A stretch of 64,000 nt of DNA from Fodinicurvata fenggangensis DSM 21160 (GTDB taxonomy: Bacteria > Pseudomonadota > Alphaproteobacteria > Kiloniellales > DSM-21159). Numbering within the stretch: position 1 is the stretch's first letter; each line of letters starts with the position of its first letter. The position numbers and the translations under genes were made by a program. The DNA is taken from the NCBI RefSeq assembly GCF_000686045.1, contig NZ_JMLV01000003.1, forward strand, positions 186,001 through 250,000, read 5' to 3'. Below the pieces are notes generated by a model. It made no database searches. It saw only the letters and a program-made list of their open reading frames with translations, and had not been told where the DNA came from. Shown piece after piece: positions 26,254 to 35,990 of the stretch.

Positions 26254-27153
26254 ATGACCTCTTCAGCCATTGCCTCCATGACCGGATTTGCCCGCGTTCA
26301 GGGAGGAAACGACCTCTACTCCTGGATTTGGGAGGTCAAGAGTGTGAACGGCCGCGGTCTCGAGATTCGCTTTCGCGGCCCCCAAGGCTTCGACAGCCTG
26401 GAGCCGGACTTGAGGAAACGGCTCAAGACGCGGCTTCAGCGGGGAAATGTGAATATTTCGCTGTCTCTCAAGAAGCTGACTCCTCAATCCCGGGTTAGCG
26501 TCGATGAGGCCTTGTTGGAGCGGCTGGCCGGCCTCTGTGATCGTCTTTGCCAGGATTATGATGTAGCGCCGCCCAGGGCGGATGGGCTTCTTGCCTTGCG
26601 CGGGGTCCTTGAGGTTCAGGAGGAGAATGAGGACGAGGCGATTCGTCAGGCTATGGAAAGAGCCCTGATGGATGACTTCGACCAGGCCCTGGACAATCTG
26701 GAACAGGCACGCCTGGCTGAAGGCCAGCAGATGGGGGAACTTCTGAAAGGACACCTTGAGCGGATTTCCCAGTCGGTCAGCGCGGCCGAACAGCTGGAAG
26801 TGACGCGTCCCGAGGCCATGCGCGCACGACTGAGCCAGCTCATGCATCAACTGCTGGACGCTTCGGGCGGAGAGCTGCCTGAGGATCGCTTAAGCCAGGA
26901 AGCAGCCTTGCTGGTCAGCAAGGCGGATGTGCGCGAAGAGCTTGATCGGCTGAAAGCGCATGTTTCGGCAAGTCGGGAGCTTTTGGAAAGTGGCGGCGCT
27001 GTGGGGCGAAGGCTGGATTTTCTCTGTCAGGAATTCAATCGGGAAGCTAACACCCTGTGTTCTAAGTCTCCCGACCCCGAACTGACGACCTTGGGGCTGG
27101 ACCTGAAGGCAACAGTCGACCAACTGCGTGAGCTTGTGCAGAACATCGAGTGA
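26254..27153 (+). CDS. yicC: YicC family endoribonuclease
   Basis: 299 residues, beginning with the family signature ASMTGFARVQGG and SVNGRGLEIRFR, a central coiled region, and the conserved C-terminal DUF1732 part (RRLDFLCQEFNREANTLCSKS). YicC proteins are endoribonucleases that act on small RNAs in E. coli. Length is as usual. The stop overlaps the start region of gmk; the yicC-gmk order is conserved across proteobacteria. Confidence 0.93.
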   Translation: MTSSAIASMTGFARVQGGNDLYSWIWEVKSVNGRGLEIRFRGPQGFDSLEPDLRKRLKTRLQRGNVNISLSLKKLTPQSRVSVDEALLERLAGLCDRLCQDYDVAPPRADGLLALRGVLEVQEENEDEAIRQAMERALMDDFDQALDNLEQARLAEGQQMGELLKGHLERISQSVSAAEQLEVTRPEAMRARLSQLMHQLLDASGGELPEDRLSQEAALLVSKADVREELDRLKAHVSASRELLESGGAVGRRLDFLCQEFNREANTLCSKSPDPELTTLGLDLKATVDQLRELVQNIE

Positions 27154-27164
27154 ATGAGGCAAGG

Positions 27165-27803
27165 ATGGACGAGAGCGGAATCAGACGGCGCGGCCTCATG
27201 CTGGTGCTATCTTCCCCTTCAGGTGCGGGGAAGACGACCATTTCACGCGAGATCCTGAAGGAGGACGGCAACCTGATCCTGTCGGTTTCCGCAACGACCC
27301 GACCGAAGCGACCGGGTGAGCGTGATGGTGTGGACTATCACTTTGTCGATGAATCGGCCTTTCGAAACATGGCGGATAGCGGAGAGCTGTTGGAGCACGC
27401 GCAGGTCTTCGATCGATATTACGGAACACCTCGCAAGCCTGTGGAAGACGCCCTTTCTGCTGGTCGCGATGTCCTGTTCGACATCGATTGGCAGGGAACC
27501 CAGCAACTCAGCGGCAAAATGTCCAAGGATCTCGTCAGGATTTTCATCCTGCCACCTTCACAGGACGAACTCGAGCGACGTTTGCATACGCGTGCACAGG
27601 ACAGCCCAGACGTCGTGAAGTCGCGGATGGAGAAAGCGGCAGACGAGATGAGTCATTGGGATGCCTATGACTATATCATCGTGAATGAGCAGCTGGAACG
27701 TTCGGTGGAGCAGGTGCGCTCCATCCTGACGGCGGAACGCCTGAGGCGTGACCGCCTGCTCGGGCTTGAGGATTTCGTGCACCGTCTGCGTACGACAGGT
27801 TGA
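27165..27803 (+). CDS. gmk: Guanylate kinase
   Basis: 212 residues from ATG 27165 (MDESGIRRRG), preceded by GAGGCAAGG; a GTG at 27150 is an in-frame alternative overlapping yicC. The P-loop SSPSGAGKTT is at residues 16-25; RPKRPGERDGVDYHFV and the lid are typical. It phosphorylates GMP to GDP, downstream of the purine genes found elsewhere in this window. It converges with rsmA with one base between stops. Confidence 0.96.
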   Translation: MDESGIRRRGLMLVLSSPSGAGKTTISREILKEDGNLILSVSATTRPKRPGERDGVDYHFVDESAFRNMADSGELLEHAQVFDRYYGTPRKPVEDALSAGRDVLFDIDWQGTQQLSGKMSKDLVRIFILPPSQDELERRLHTRAQDSPDVVKSRMEKAADEMSHWDAYDYIIVNEQLERSVEQVRSILTAERLRRDRLLGLEDFVHRLRTTG

Positions 27804-27804
27804 A

Positions 27805-28650
27805 TCAGCTGTTAGAAAGGCGCCGGGCCAGCGCGCAGAAATCCTCTATTTCCAGTTCCTCTGCTCGCGCCGTTTCCTGGAGGCCAAGCTCTCCCAGCAC
27901 CTCTGCAGCCTGGGGAAACAGGCCTTTCAGGGATTGGCGCAGCATCTTGCGCCTCTGGCCAAAAGCTGCCGCGGTCACCTGCTCCAGCGCCTCAAGTCGA
28001 CAGTCGGCACGTGGCCTGGCGCGGGGAATCAGGCGAACAACCGAGGAAGTCACCTTTGGCGGTGGGGTGAAGGCTCCCGGGGCAATGTCGAACAGCAACT
28101 CCGCTTCGCAGAGCCATTGTGTAAGGATGGCAAGTCGTCCGTATGCCTTGTTACCCGGTGATGCGGTGATGCGTTGCGCCACTTCTTTCTGGAACATCAG
28201 GACCATGCATTCCACACAGTCCGGACTGCGGTGAATGGCGTGGAGCCAACTGATCAACAGCGGCGTGGCAATGTTATAGGGAAGGTTGGCAACAATCTTC
28301 CGCGGCACCTGTCCCAATGTGTCTATGGGGACTTCCAAAGCGTCGCCGTTGAGAAGTTCAAGCCGTCCCTTGCTGGCACTGCGTGTATCCTCCAGTGCTT
28401 CCAGGCATCGTGAATCCTTCTCCACGGCAAGGACCTGGCGGGCTCCCGCCTGTAGCAAGGATCGGGTCAATCCCCCAGGCCCAGGTCCGATCTCGATCAC
28501 ACTTCCAGCACTCAAGTCGCCAGCCGCACGAGCTATGCGCCCGGTAAGATTGAGGTCGAGCAGGAAATTCTGCCCCAGGCTCTTGCGCGCGGCCAGGCCA
28601 TGGCGGGCGATCACTTCGCGCAGAGGAGGCAGGTCCTCCAGTTCAGTCAT
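27805..28650 (-). CDS. rsmA: 16S rRNA dimethyladenosine transferase RsmA (KsgA)
   Basis: 281 residues from ATG 28650 (MTELEDLPPLREV). KSLGQNFLLD, the SAM motif IEIGPGPGGLT and the catalytic NLPYNIATPLL are all present. The enzyme dimethylates two adjacent adenines near the 3' end of 16S rRNA as a late check on 30S assembly. Its start overlaps the pdxA stop by 8 bases, and it ends the lptD-surA-pdxA-rsmA operon, the same order as in E. coli. Confidence 0.96.
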   Translation of the reverse strand: MTELEDLPPLREVIARHGLAARKSLGQNFLLDLNLTGRIARAAGDLSAGSVIEIGPGPGGLTRSLLQAGARQVLAVEKDSRCLEALEDTRSASKGRLELLNGDALEVPIDTLGQVPRKIVANLPYNIATPLLISWLHAIHRSPDCVECMVLMFQKEVAQRITASPGNKAYGRLAILTQWLCEAELLFDIAPGAFTPPPKVTSSVVRLIPRARPRADCRLEALEQVTAAAFGQRRKMLRQSLKGLFPQAAEVLGELGLQETARAEELEIEDFCALARRLSNS

Positions 28651-29674
28651 GATGGGGTGGCACAGATGACTGGGAACGTGCGTATGCCATGCTGGTTGCC
28701 ATCTCCAGTGCGGCCAGCAGGCTCGAGGGGTTGGCCTTGCCTTGTCCAGCAATGTTGAAGGCCGTTCCATGGTCGGGTGAGGTACGCACGATGGACAGTC
28801 CCAGTGTCACGTTTACAGCTTTATCAAAGTCCAGGGTCTTGATGGGGATGAGGGCTTGGTCATGATACATGCAGATAACGGCATCGTAGGTGCTGCGTGC
28901 CTGTTCATGGAACAGGCTGTCTGCCGACTGTGGCTCTTCAATGCAAAGGCCGCGTTCCCGCAAGGTCTTGACGGCTGGCAGGAGTGTTTCGATTTCCTCG
29001 GTTCCCATGGCGCCACTTTCACCCGCATGTGGGTTGAGCCCGGCAACGGCCAGACGTGGCGATTTTATGGAAAAGTCCGATAGAAGCGCTTGGTGCGTCA
29101 CTTCGGCTGCATGAAGTATCGCTGCCCTGGACAGCTTTCCGGGAACCTCTCTCAAAGGAATATGGATGGTCACCGGCACCACACGCAACCGCTCGGAGGC
29201 CAGCATCATGACCGGCGGATGCTCGCTTGAGGAAAGGGCCGCCAGGTACTCTGTGTGTCCGGGGTAGGCAAAGCCACAGGCGTAGAGACTGTCCTTGTGG
29301 ATCGGATTGGTGACCAGAGCTGACGCCTGGCCGGCGGTCACCGCTGCATGTGCCTGCTCTATGGCAGCTATAACGGCGGTGCCGTTGCGGCTGTCAGGGG
29401 TACCGGGAAGGGATGGCGAATGCAGCGGAATATCCAGGACGGGCAGGGCCTCCGGAAAGATGTTCCGTGCCCTCGAAAGGTCCTGGATTCGTTCTATCGG
29501 GATTTTGCAATTCAGCCGGTTCGCCTCTTGTTCCAGAAGCTCGGCAGATCCGAAAAAGACAAATCCCGGGCAGAGTGACTGCCGGTGATGGGCCCAGCAT
29601 TTCAAGGCGATTTCAGGTCCAATGCCAGCCGGATCGCCCATGGTCAGTGCGATTGGGGCTGGCGCTGTCTGCAT
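28643..29674 (-). CDS. pdxA: 4-hydroxythreonine-4-phosphate dehydrogenase PdxA
   Basis: 343 residues from ATG 29674 (MQTAPAPIALTMG), with AAGGA upstream. LTMGDPAGIGPEIALK is the N-terminal hallmark; metal-binding His residues are in TNPIHKDSL, THQALLSD-type and GLNPHAGESG segments, and MYHDQALIPIKTL is the C-terminal signature. It works in the deoxyxylulose-5-phosphate dependent pyridoxal phosphate route. It lies between surA and rsmA. Confidence 0.95.
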   Translation of the reverse strand: MQTAPAPIALTMGDPAGIGPEIALKCWAHHRQSLCPGFVFFGSAELLEQEANRLNCKIPIERIQDLSRARNIFPEALPVLDIPLHSPSLPGTPDSRNGTAVIAAIEQAHAAVTAGQASALVTNPIHKDSLYACGFAYPGHTEYLAALSSSEHPPVMMLASERLRVVPVTIHIPLREVPGKLSRAAILHAAEVTHQALLSDFSIKSPRLAVAGLNPHAGESGAMGTEEIETLLPAVKTLRERGLCIEEPQSADSLFHEQARSTYDAVICMYHDQALIPIKTLDFDKAVNVTLGLSIVRTSPDHGTAFNIAGQGKANPSSLLAALEMATSMAYARSQSSVPPHHD

Positions 29675-29724
29675 CGATTTATCCTTGCTGTTCCCGTGCA
29701 CCGGCAGTCCGGTTTCAAGGGGAG

Positions 29725-31278
29725 TCACATCCTGATATCGATATTGGCTGAGCGCCGCAGGTCGCGCAGGTAACGGTCGGACTTGCGATTGATCTGCTCG
29801 CGCCTCAGGCTTTCCGCCACCTGCTGCTCCAACTCGCTGCGTTCCTCCTGCATTTCGGGCTGTTCGGTGATCGGCTCCATATCCTCGGACATCAGGTCTT
29901 CAGCGGCGGAGTTTTCGGCGCTCTCCTGCTCTTCCTCGACCTCAGGAGCTTCCGCTTCATCGTCGGCCATTGGGCGTGGATCGATGTTGCTCTGGAACTG
30001 TGCAGCAACGTCGGGTGCGGGAGGGGCCTGTCGCTGCTGCGGGCTTATGGCAGTTACGGGGTTTCCATTGGAATCAACGCGTTCACAGACAAACAGCACA
30101 CTGACCGCACCGCTCATCCCCAGCGGCGGGCTGGGTTGTCCGACCGGCAGGCGGAGCAGAAGGTTCTGGAGTTGCTCGGGCATCTCAGAGGCTACGACCC
30201 GTCCCATGTCACCGGAGCCGGGCATGCCGATTTCCTCGGCAAGCTGGTTTGCCTGTTCGCATCCCTGGAGGCCCTGGACGCGCTCAGACAGGTTCTCGGC
30301 GGCCTGTTCCTCTTCGCCTTCTGGGGCCTCCACGATGATCTGGGTCAAACGCAGTCGCGCATTGCGCAGTTGTTCGACCGTCGGCCCTTGAGGCTCTGTG
30401 CGGCGCGGTTGTTCCGGCTCTCGTGGCGCGACACGTTCAACTTCTCCCTGGGCATTGATCCGCCGCCTGTCGATGACAGCAATGATGTAATAGCCATTGA
30501 CGGCCTCTATGGGTCCCGCCAGATCATTGCGCCCCATGTCCTCCACTTCACGGGCAACATCCGGATCCAATTCGGTGGGCAGGACCCAGCCAAGATCGCC
30601 ACCGCGGGCGGCTGTCGGGGATTGTGAAAACTGGCGGGCCAGGCTTCTGAAGTCTGCTCCGCGCCTGACTTCCCGGAATATCTGCTCGGCCAGTTCTCGA
30701 ACCTCGCCCCGCTCGGAGGGGCTGTCGAACGGGAGGAAGATTTCGGCCACACGCACCTGAGACTGGTTACTGGTTTGCTGGAACTGCTCCAGAGCGAACT
30801 CGATTTCCTCCTGGGTGATTTGTACCTCAGGAACAACACGGGCCGATAGGACACGATTCCAGGCAATTGTGGTGCGCACTTGCTGACGGAGGGTGGATGG
30901 CGCAATGCCGTTCTGCTCAAGCATGCGGTCGAATTCCTCGACCGTGCTGCCATTGCGCTGCGCGATCTCCTCGACGGCCGCTTCGACTTCGGCTTCGGGG
31001 ACTTCCAGAGCCAATCTTTCTGCTTCCTGCCTCTGCAGGCGCTCGTCGATCAACTGGCGCAAGACCTGCGGGGCCAGGTTCTGCCGCGTTTCCTCGTTGT
31101 TTGGAAGGCCGCTGGAAAGCAGGGACAGCTTCAGGCGCTGATCAAGGTCCAGCTGGGAAATGACCTGATCATTCACGACAGCCGCTGCGCTCAGGGTGTT
31201 CTGTGCTTCAGCCTCTTGTGTGGTGCCATGAGCCACCATCAAGAATGCACTGAGCGCGAGGGCAAAAATCTTTCTCAT
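29725..31278 (-). CDS. surA: Periplasmic chaperone/peptidyl-prolyl isomerase SurA, long form
   Basis: 517 residues, compared with 428 in E. coli. A signal peptide (MRKIFALALSAFLMVAHG) is followed by the SurA N-domain (AAVVNDQVISQLDLDQRL), a first parvulin domain (RVAEIFLPFD...GGDLGWVLPTELDP) and a second, more divergent one (RLTQIIVEAPEGEEEQA). A C-terminal insertion of about 60 mainly acidic residues (EAPEVEEEQESAEN and following) precedes the end RSANIDIRM. SurA escorts outer-membrane proteins to the BAM complex. GGAGATGG precedes the ATG. Confidence 0.92.
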   Translation of the reverse strand: MRKIFALALSAFLMVAHGTTQEAEAQNTLSAAAVVNDQVISQLDLDQRLKLSLLSSGLPNNEETRQNLAPQVLRQLIDERLQRQEAERLALEVPEAEVEAAVEEIAQRNGSTVEEFDRMLEQNGIAPSTLRQQVRTTIAWNRVLSARVVPEVQITQEEIEFALEQFQQTSNQSQVRVAEIFLPFDSPSERGEVRELAEQIFREVRRGADFRSLARQFSQSPTAARGGDLGWVLPTELDPDVAREVEDMGRNDLAGPIEAVNGYYIIAVIDRRRINAQGEVERVAPREPEQPRRTEPQGPTVEQLRNARLRLTQIIVEAPEGEEEQAAENLSERVQGLQGCEQANQLAEEIGMPGSGDMGRVVASEMPEQLQNLLLRLPVGQPSPPLGMSGAVSVLFVCERVDSNGNPVTAISPQQRQAPPAPDVAAQFQSNIDPRPMADDEAEAPEVEEEQESAENSAAEDLMSEDMEPITEQPEMQEERSELEQQVAESLRREQINRKSDRYLRDLRRSANIDIRM

Positions 31279-31423
31279 AAGCTATCCATCTCCAGCCATA
31301 CAGGCGGCACAGTCTGCGGCAATTAAGCTATCCTGTCCAAACAGGTTCGTACGTAAGTATAAATGGCATCCGCAGCAGGAACAATCAGACGTGTCCCCTG
31401 ACTTGTAGCATGAACTTTACTGA

Positions 31424-33676
31424 TCATTGAGGGCGGTCTCCCCCACTGCTGTGATCAGTGCCAAATGCGCCAAGGTATTTGAGGCTGATGCGGATCCCAA
31501 ATGTGTCTTCGGGTTCAATTTCACGATTCCGGAAGCGGCGGCGTTCAAACCCTGCAAACAGTGTAAAGCATTCGTCCTCGTAGATGAGATTGGCTCCCGT
31601 GCGCGGAAAATAGTCATTCACGAAGTCATGCTGTGTAAAAAGGCGAACGCGCCAATGGTCGGACAAGCGGCTGGTTAAAGCCAACCTGACCTGTTCACGT
31701 GGGCCATAACGGCTGCTCTCCGATGTTTCCTTGAAGTTCATGTAGCTGCCGCTAACGCGGAACTCCGGGATACCGGCCCTGAAGCGTGCTTCCTGTTGCT
31801 TGAACTCCAGTGTGTCCTGGTCCAGACGGAAGCGATAGAGCAAGTCAAGTTCACGGAAAGGCTGAATGCGGACACGCCCCACATAGTCGGAGCTGTTGGA
31901 TCGCAAGCCGCTGCCTTCGGAGAAGTCCTCATTCTCCTGAAAGCGATAGCTCTGGCCGATGAACGCTTCACTGTAGAACTGGGAGTATGTGGAAAAACTG
32001 TATTTCATGCCGTAATCGATACGGCTTCCCTTGTCCACGCGGTCCAGGCCGGCAAAGCGATTGAGGGCAAATAGATTGGTGTCGTCGAATTCGACATCCA
32101 GGCTGTCTTCGTTGGGAATTCCGTCATAGTTGCCGAAGTTCGGGGCTGCTACAGCCTGGACGATAGGTTCGAAGGTCTGCTGGAAAGCCTCGGATTGTGC
32201 AACCCAGGGGTAGCGCCATTCCATGGACAACTGAGGGAAGACGCGGCCGGCAAAATCCGAGCCCTCAGTGGGTTGAGGGTCAAAGGAAGTGGAGCCGGGA
32301 TAATGATCGTTCGTCCAGTAACCGTCTGTACGCAGGCTTGCCCGGATGTTGTAGACATCACCGATTGCGCCCATGAACGACTGGTTCCATGCGGTACCCA
32401 GAGATAGCCGCCGAACTTCACGCCCCCTTTCGCGCACAAGCGAGAGAAAGTTGGCATCCAGTTCATAGAATCCACTGCCCCAAACAGGCTCACTGACATG
32501 ATTCCAGTCCAGCATCGGAGCCACGATGGGTTGCCGTGACGTGGACACCAGATCGGTCAGTGACTGGAAGGCAAGCGCATTGGCCGCGAAATAATCCCGA
32601 CCTTCCAACCTTTCCGCGAACAGATGACTTTCATAGAGTTGTTCTTCGTCATCCAGGTTGACATTGTAGACCTTGGGATAACTTTCGTCAGTGGCGCGAC
32701 GAATATCGAACCCGGCCCGCCAGGTGTCCGACAGGTCAAAACGTCCCATGGCATCGATATGGCCCCGGAACTCGTCTTCCTTCAGCTCACCCCTGGAGTC
32801 GACCAGATCGGCTTGTGTGCCGGAGACAGTTGTTTCGAGAATACCATTCTCGAATATTTTCCTGAACTCCGTTGAGAGTTGCAGCCCCTGGTTTGCCGTA
32901 TACATGGGCGTGATGGTGACATCACTGGTCGGGCCGGTTACCCAATAGTAGGGAACCCTTCCATAATACCCCAAAAACTCATCACTGCCATATTCCGCTG
33001 CCAGAATTCCGCTCTTGCGGTCAACGGTCCAGTCGGCATGCGAGAAATAGGGGGTGTAGAAAGCCGGCATGCCGAAGAATTCCAGGCGCGCGTTGCGGTA
33101 GCGCATCTCCTGGTCTTCCTTGTCGTGAATCGCGCGATCGGCCTTGATTTGCCACAGCGGGGCGGCTTCGGGGTCTTCCTTGCAGGGCAGGCACGGGCTG
33201 AAGACACCTTGACGGAAGACGGTCCTGTTGTCGTTGGTGCGCACCGCATTGTCCGCGGCAATCCGGGTGTTGTCCGTCAGCAGGATGCGGACGTCCCGCA
33301 CGAATGCTTCCTTCATGTCACTGGTGATCTCGACATATTCGCCGAAGATGACCTCACCGCCAGGCTCGACCAGGGCAACATTACCCGTCGCCGACGCGAC
33401 ATCCGTGTTGGTGTTGTAGGTAACGGTATCGGCCAACAGTACACGGTCACCCTGGGAGAGCTCGACATTTCCCGAGGCAGTCAGGATGCCCGTATCCTCG
33501 TCGTTGCTGACTGTGTCGGCGCGCAGAAGGGCGCGTTCATCCTGTTCTTCGGAATTGCTTGCGGCCGGTGTGGTTTGCGCGGCAACCGGACTGGTCGATT
33601 CGACCAGGAATGGCGTCAGCAGTGCCAGAATGGCGCCCCCGGAATAAAGAATGTTCTTAAGCGTTCCAGAGTTCAT
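31424..33676 (-). CDS. lptD: LPS assembly outer-membrane protein LptD
   Basis: 750 residues from ATG 33676 (MNSGTLKNILYSGG). A signal peptide is followed by an OstA/LptA-like jellyroll (LRADTVSNDEDTGILTASGN, then GDRVLLADTVTYN) and the LptD barrel (MPAFYTPYFSHAD, GRDYFAANALAFQSL, and many aromatic-alternating strands), ending KYLGAFGTDHSSGGDRPQ. Two Cys in CLPCKED suggest part of the disulfide network. LptD inserts lipopolysaccharide in the outer leaflet. Order lptD-surA-pdxA-rsmA is as in E. coli; the 145-base gap to surA could hold a second promoter. Confidence 0.94.
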   Translation of the reverse strand: MNSGTLKNILYSGGAILALLTPFLVESTSPVAAQTTPAASNSEEQDERALLRADTVSNDEDTGILTASGNVELSQGDRVLLADTVTYNTNTDVASATGNVALVEPGGEVIFGEYVEITSDMKEAFVRDVRILLTDNTRIAADNAVRTNDNRTVFRQGVFSPCLPCKEDPEAAPLWQIKADRAIHDKEDQEMRYRNARLEFFGMPAFYTPYFSHADWTVDRKSGILAAEYGSDEFLGYYGRVPYYWVTGPTSDVTITPMYTANQGLQLSTEFRKIFENGILETTVSGTQADLVDSRGELKEDEFRGHIDAMGRFDLSDTWRAGFDIRRATDESYPKVYNVNLDDEEQLYESHLFAERLEGRDYFAANALAFQSLTDLVSTSRQPIVAPMLDWNHVSEPVWGSGFYELDANFLSLVRERGREVRRLSLGTAWNQSFMGAIGDVYNIRASLRTDGYWTNDHYPGSTSFDPQPTEGSDFAGRVFPQLSMEWRYPWVAQSEAFQQTFEPIVQAVAAPNFGNYDGIPNEDSLDVEFDDTNLFALNRFAGLDRVDKGSRIDYGMKYSFSTYSQFYSEAFIGQSYRFQENEDFSEGSGLRSNSSDYVGRVRIQPFRELDLLYRFRLDQDTLEFKQQEARFRAGIPEFRVSGSYMNFKETSESSRYGPREQVRLALTSRLSDHWRVRLFTQHDFVNDYFPRTGANLIYEDECFTLFAGFERRRFRNREIEPEDTFGIRISLKYLGAFGTDHSSGGDRPQ

Positions 33677-33988
33677 TGTGACTCTGATGTCCCCCCTGAG
33701 CTCACGGCAAGACCAACATGGCCACCTAGGCCCGCCTGGTTCCCTATCCAAGCAGACCTGTACTGTCGCTTGAAGCGCAAAGTGACGCCAGCGTCAACCA
33801 ACCTTGTCCACTGGAATTGAGAAAATGCGCGATTGCATGGAATAAGGCGTCCATCAGGGGCACTGAATTCCGGCATGGTTTGTCCGGGGGCACTACCCGG
33901 TTGGGCTGCCTGAAAAGTTAGGGGTTTAGCTTGTCGGGCGCTCGTCCTATCTTCATGTCCATCCGCCAAGAAAAGCGAGGAAGAATAG
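33677..33988. other. Intergenic region between divergent lptD and pepA
   Basis: 312 bases without a supported gene. It must hold the promoters of lptD (minus) and pepA (plus). The only candidate I see for pepA is TTTAGC (33925-33930), 17 bases, TATCTT (33948-33953), which is weak. A small hairpin with a 5-bp stem lies at 33884-33900. No repeat, operator or RNA gene is evident. Confidence 0.4.
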
Positions 33989-35491
33989 ATGAAGATCGGT
34001 TTTTCAGCACCCGACGTACCGGGCAAGGGGACAGTTGTCGTGACCGTCCAGGAAGACGGGCAGCTCGGCGAGATCGGTGCAGAACTGGATCGGACGTCCA
34101 ATGGAAGCCTGACCCGTGCCTTGGGGGCAAGCAGACGCTTTCAGGGCAAGAAAAGCGAGTTTCTCGATGTCCTGGCCCCTCAGGGGCTTGAGCTGGATCG
34201 AATCGTTCTCGCCGGCATCGGCAAGCCATCTGAGAATGGTGTGCTGGACTGGGAAGCACTTGGCGGAAACCTGCTGGCCCATTTGAACCAGGCCGGGGTC
34301 TCCAAGGCGGTGCTGTTGCTGGAATCTCAGAATGGGGGAAAGGTTGCCCAGGAACAGCAGGCAGCCCATGCGGGATACGGTGCAAGCCTGCGCAATTATC
34401 GTTTCGACCGCTACCGCACGCGGGAAAAGGAAGACAAGAAGCCGACCCTGGAAGCACTGACCCTGGGTTTGAAGGAACACAAGGCAGCTGAAAAAAATTA
34501 CCAGGATCTGGAGAAACGGGTTCCGGGTGTTTTTCTGGCGCGAGACGTCATATCCGAGCCCGCCAACATCATCTATCCGGAGAGCTTCGTCGAAAGGGCC
34601 CGCCAGCTTGAAAAACTGGGCGTCAAGATCGAAGTGCTGGGCGAGGACGAGATGCGTGAACGGGGCATGCATGCTCTGTTGGGGGTCGGAGAGGGCTCGC
34701 AAAGAGATTCGCAGCTCCTGGTCATGACCTGGCAAGGCGCCGGAACGAAGAAAGATGATTTCCCGGTTGCCTTCGTTGGCAAGGGGGTCTGTTTCGATAC
34801 CGGTGGCATTTCCATCAAGCCGGCGGCTGGCATGGAGGACATGAAATGGGATATGGGCGGGGCCGGGGTGGTCCTGGGCCTGATGCATGTCCTCGCTTCC
34901 CGCAAGGCAAAGGTGAACGCGGTCGGTGTTTGCGGTCTTGTCGAGAACATGCCGGACGGGCGGGCCCAGCGGCCGGGCGATATCGTCACCTCCATGTCCG
35001 GACAGACCATCGAGATCATCAATACGGATGCCGAGGGACGTTTGGTTCTGGCAGACGCGCTCTGGTACGTACAGGAGCGCTACAAGCCCAAGACGGTCAT
35101 CGACCTGGCAACCTTGACCGGGGCGATCCTGGTGGCTTTGGGCAAGTCGCAGGCCGGACTTTTTTCCAATAACGAGGATTTGGTGGCCAGCCTCGAGAAG
35201 GCCGGAGAGGCCACCTCGGAAGCTGTCTGGCACATGCCGATGAGTGAGGAGTTCGATCAACTACTCAACACTGATGCCGCCGACATGAAGAACACAGGCA
35301 ACAGATGGGGCGGTTCCATTACGGCGGCCCAGTTCCTGAAGCGCTTCATTCAGGACGGTGTCTCCTGGGCTCATCTGGATATTGCCGGTGTCACCTGGTC
35401 CGAGAAGGATAAGCCGACTGTACCAAAGGGCGCGACGGCTCACGGCGTGCGTCTTCTGGATCGCTATGTGGCGGACAACCTGGAAAACTGA
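33989..35491 (+). CDS. pepA: Leucyl aminopeptidase PepA (M17)
   Basis: 500 residues. The C-terminal catalytic domain has GKGVCFDTGGISIKPAAGM with metal-binding Lys/Asp, and the M17 signature NTDAEGRLVLAD near residues 344-351. It is a cytoplasmic hexameric di-metal aminopeptidase; in E. coli PepA also binds DNA at some promoters. GAGGAAG precedes the ATG. It is followed after 12 bases by holC, the same pepA-holC order as in E. coli. Confidence 0.96.
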   Translation: MKIGFSAPDVPGKGTVVVTVQEDGQLGEIGAELDRTSNGSLTRALGASRRFQGKKSEFLDVLAPQGLELDRIVLAGIGKPSENGVLDWEALGGNLLAHLNQAGVSKAVLLLESQNGGKVAQEQQAAHAGYGASLRNYRFDRYRTREKEDKKPTLEALTLGLKEHKAAEKNYQDLEKRVPGVFLARDVISEPANIIYPESFVERARQLEKLGVKIEVLGEDEMRERGMHALLGVGEGSQRDSQLLVMTWQGAGTKKDDFPVAFVGKGVCFDTGGISIKPAAGMEDMKWDMGGAGVVLGLMHVLASRKAKVNAVGVCGLVENMPDGRAQRPGDIVTSMSGQTIEIINTDAEGRLVLADALWYVQERYKPKTVIDLATLTGAILVALGKSQAGLFSNNEDLVASLEKAGEATSEAVWHMPMSEEFDQLLNTDAADMKNTGNRWGGSITAAQFLKRFIQDGVSWAHLDIAGVTWSEKDKPTVPKGATAHGVRLLDRYVADNLEN

Positions 35492-35503
35492 TGGACGTGA
35501 AGG

Positions 35504-35959
35504 GTGGCTGAGGTTCGTTTCTATCACCTGACAGCGACGACCCTCGAGTCCGCCCTGCCCAAACTTCTGGAAAAAACGCTGGAACGAGGCAAGCGGGCGG
35601 TTGTCCTGGCGCGTTCAGAAGAGCGCGTCGAAGCGCTCTGTTCGCATCTGTGGAGCTACAATGACCGTTCGTTCCTGCCCCATGGCACGCGCCGGGACGG
35701 CTTTGCCGAGCAACAACCGATCTGGCTTAGTGAACGCGATGAGAATCCGAATGGCGCCCAATACCTCTTTCTGACGGATGGCGCGGTCAGTGAACAGATG
35801 GAAGCGTTCGAGCTTTGTGCCCTGCTTTTCGATGGCAGGGATGCAGAGGCGCTGCAGGCCGCGCGCGCAGAATGGAAACGCTGCAAGGATTTGCCATTGG
35901 AACTGACCTACTGGCAGCAGGACGAGCAGGGGCAGTGGCAAAAGAAACAAACGGGCTGA
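35504..35959 (+). CDS. holC: DNA polymerase III chi subunit HolC
   Basis: 151 residues with a GTG start at 35504. MAEVRFYHLTATTLESALPKLL, then VVLARSEERVEALCSHLW and DRSFLPHG are typical of HolC (adjacent short segments as read). Chi links the clamp loader to SSB at the replication fork. The position directly after pepA supports the call. The last residues (QQDEQGQWQKKQTG) are a slightly longer tail than usual. It converges with the ABC-F gene, with a 31-base gap lacking a clear terminator. Confidence 0.9.
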   Translation: MAEVRFYHLTATTLESALPKLLEKTLERGKRAVVLARSEERVEALCSHLWSYNDRSFLPHGTRRDGFAEQQPIWLSERDENPNGAQYLFLTDGAVSEQMEAFELCALLFDGRDAEALQAARAEWKRCKDLPLELTYWQQDEQGQWQKKQTG

Positions 35960-35990
35960 TCTGGACTGCGCACGGCTGGAGCGCGCTGTT

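Noticed and set aside
34004-35260. 418-codon open frame antisense to pepA
   Set aside because: Mirror frame of a certain M17 peptidase; composition (many His, Gln, Asp) is that of an antisense shadow, and it has no ribosome-binding site of note.
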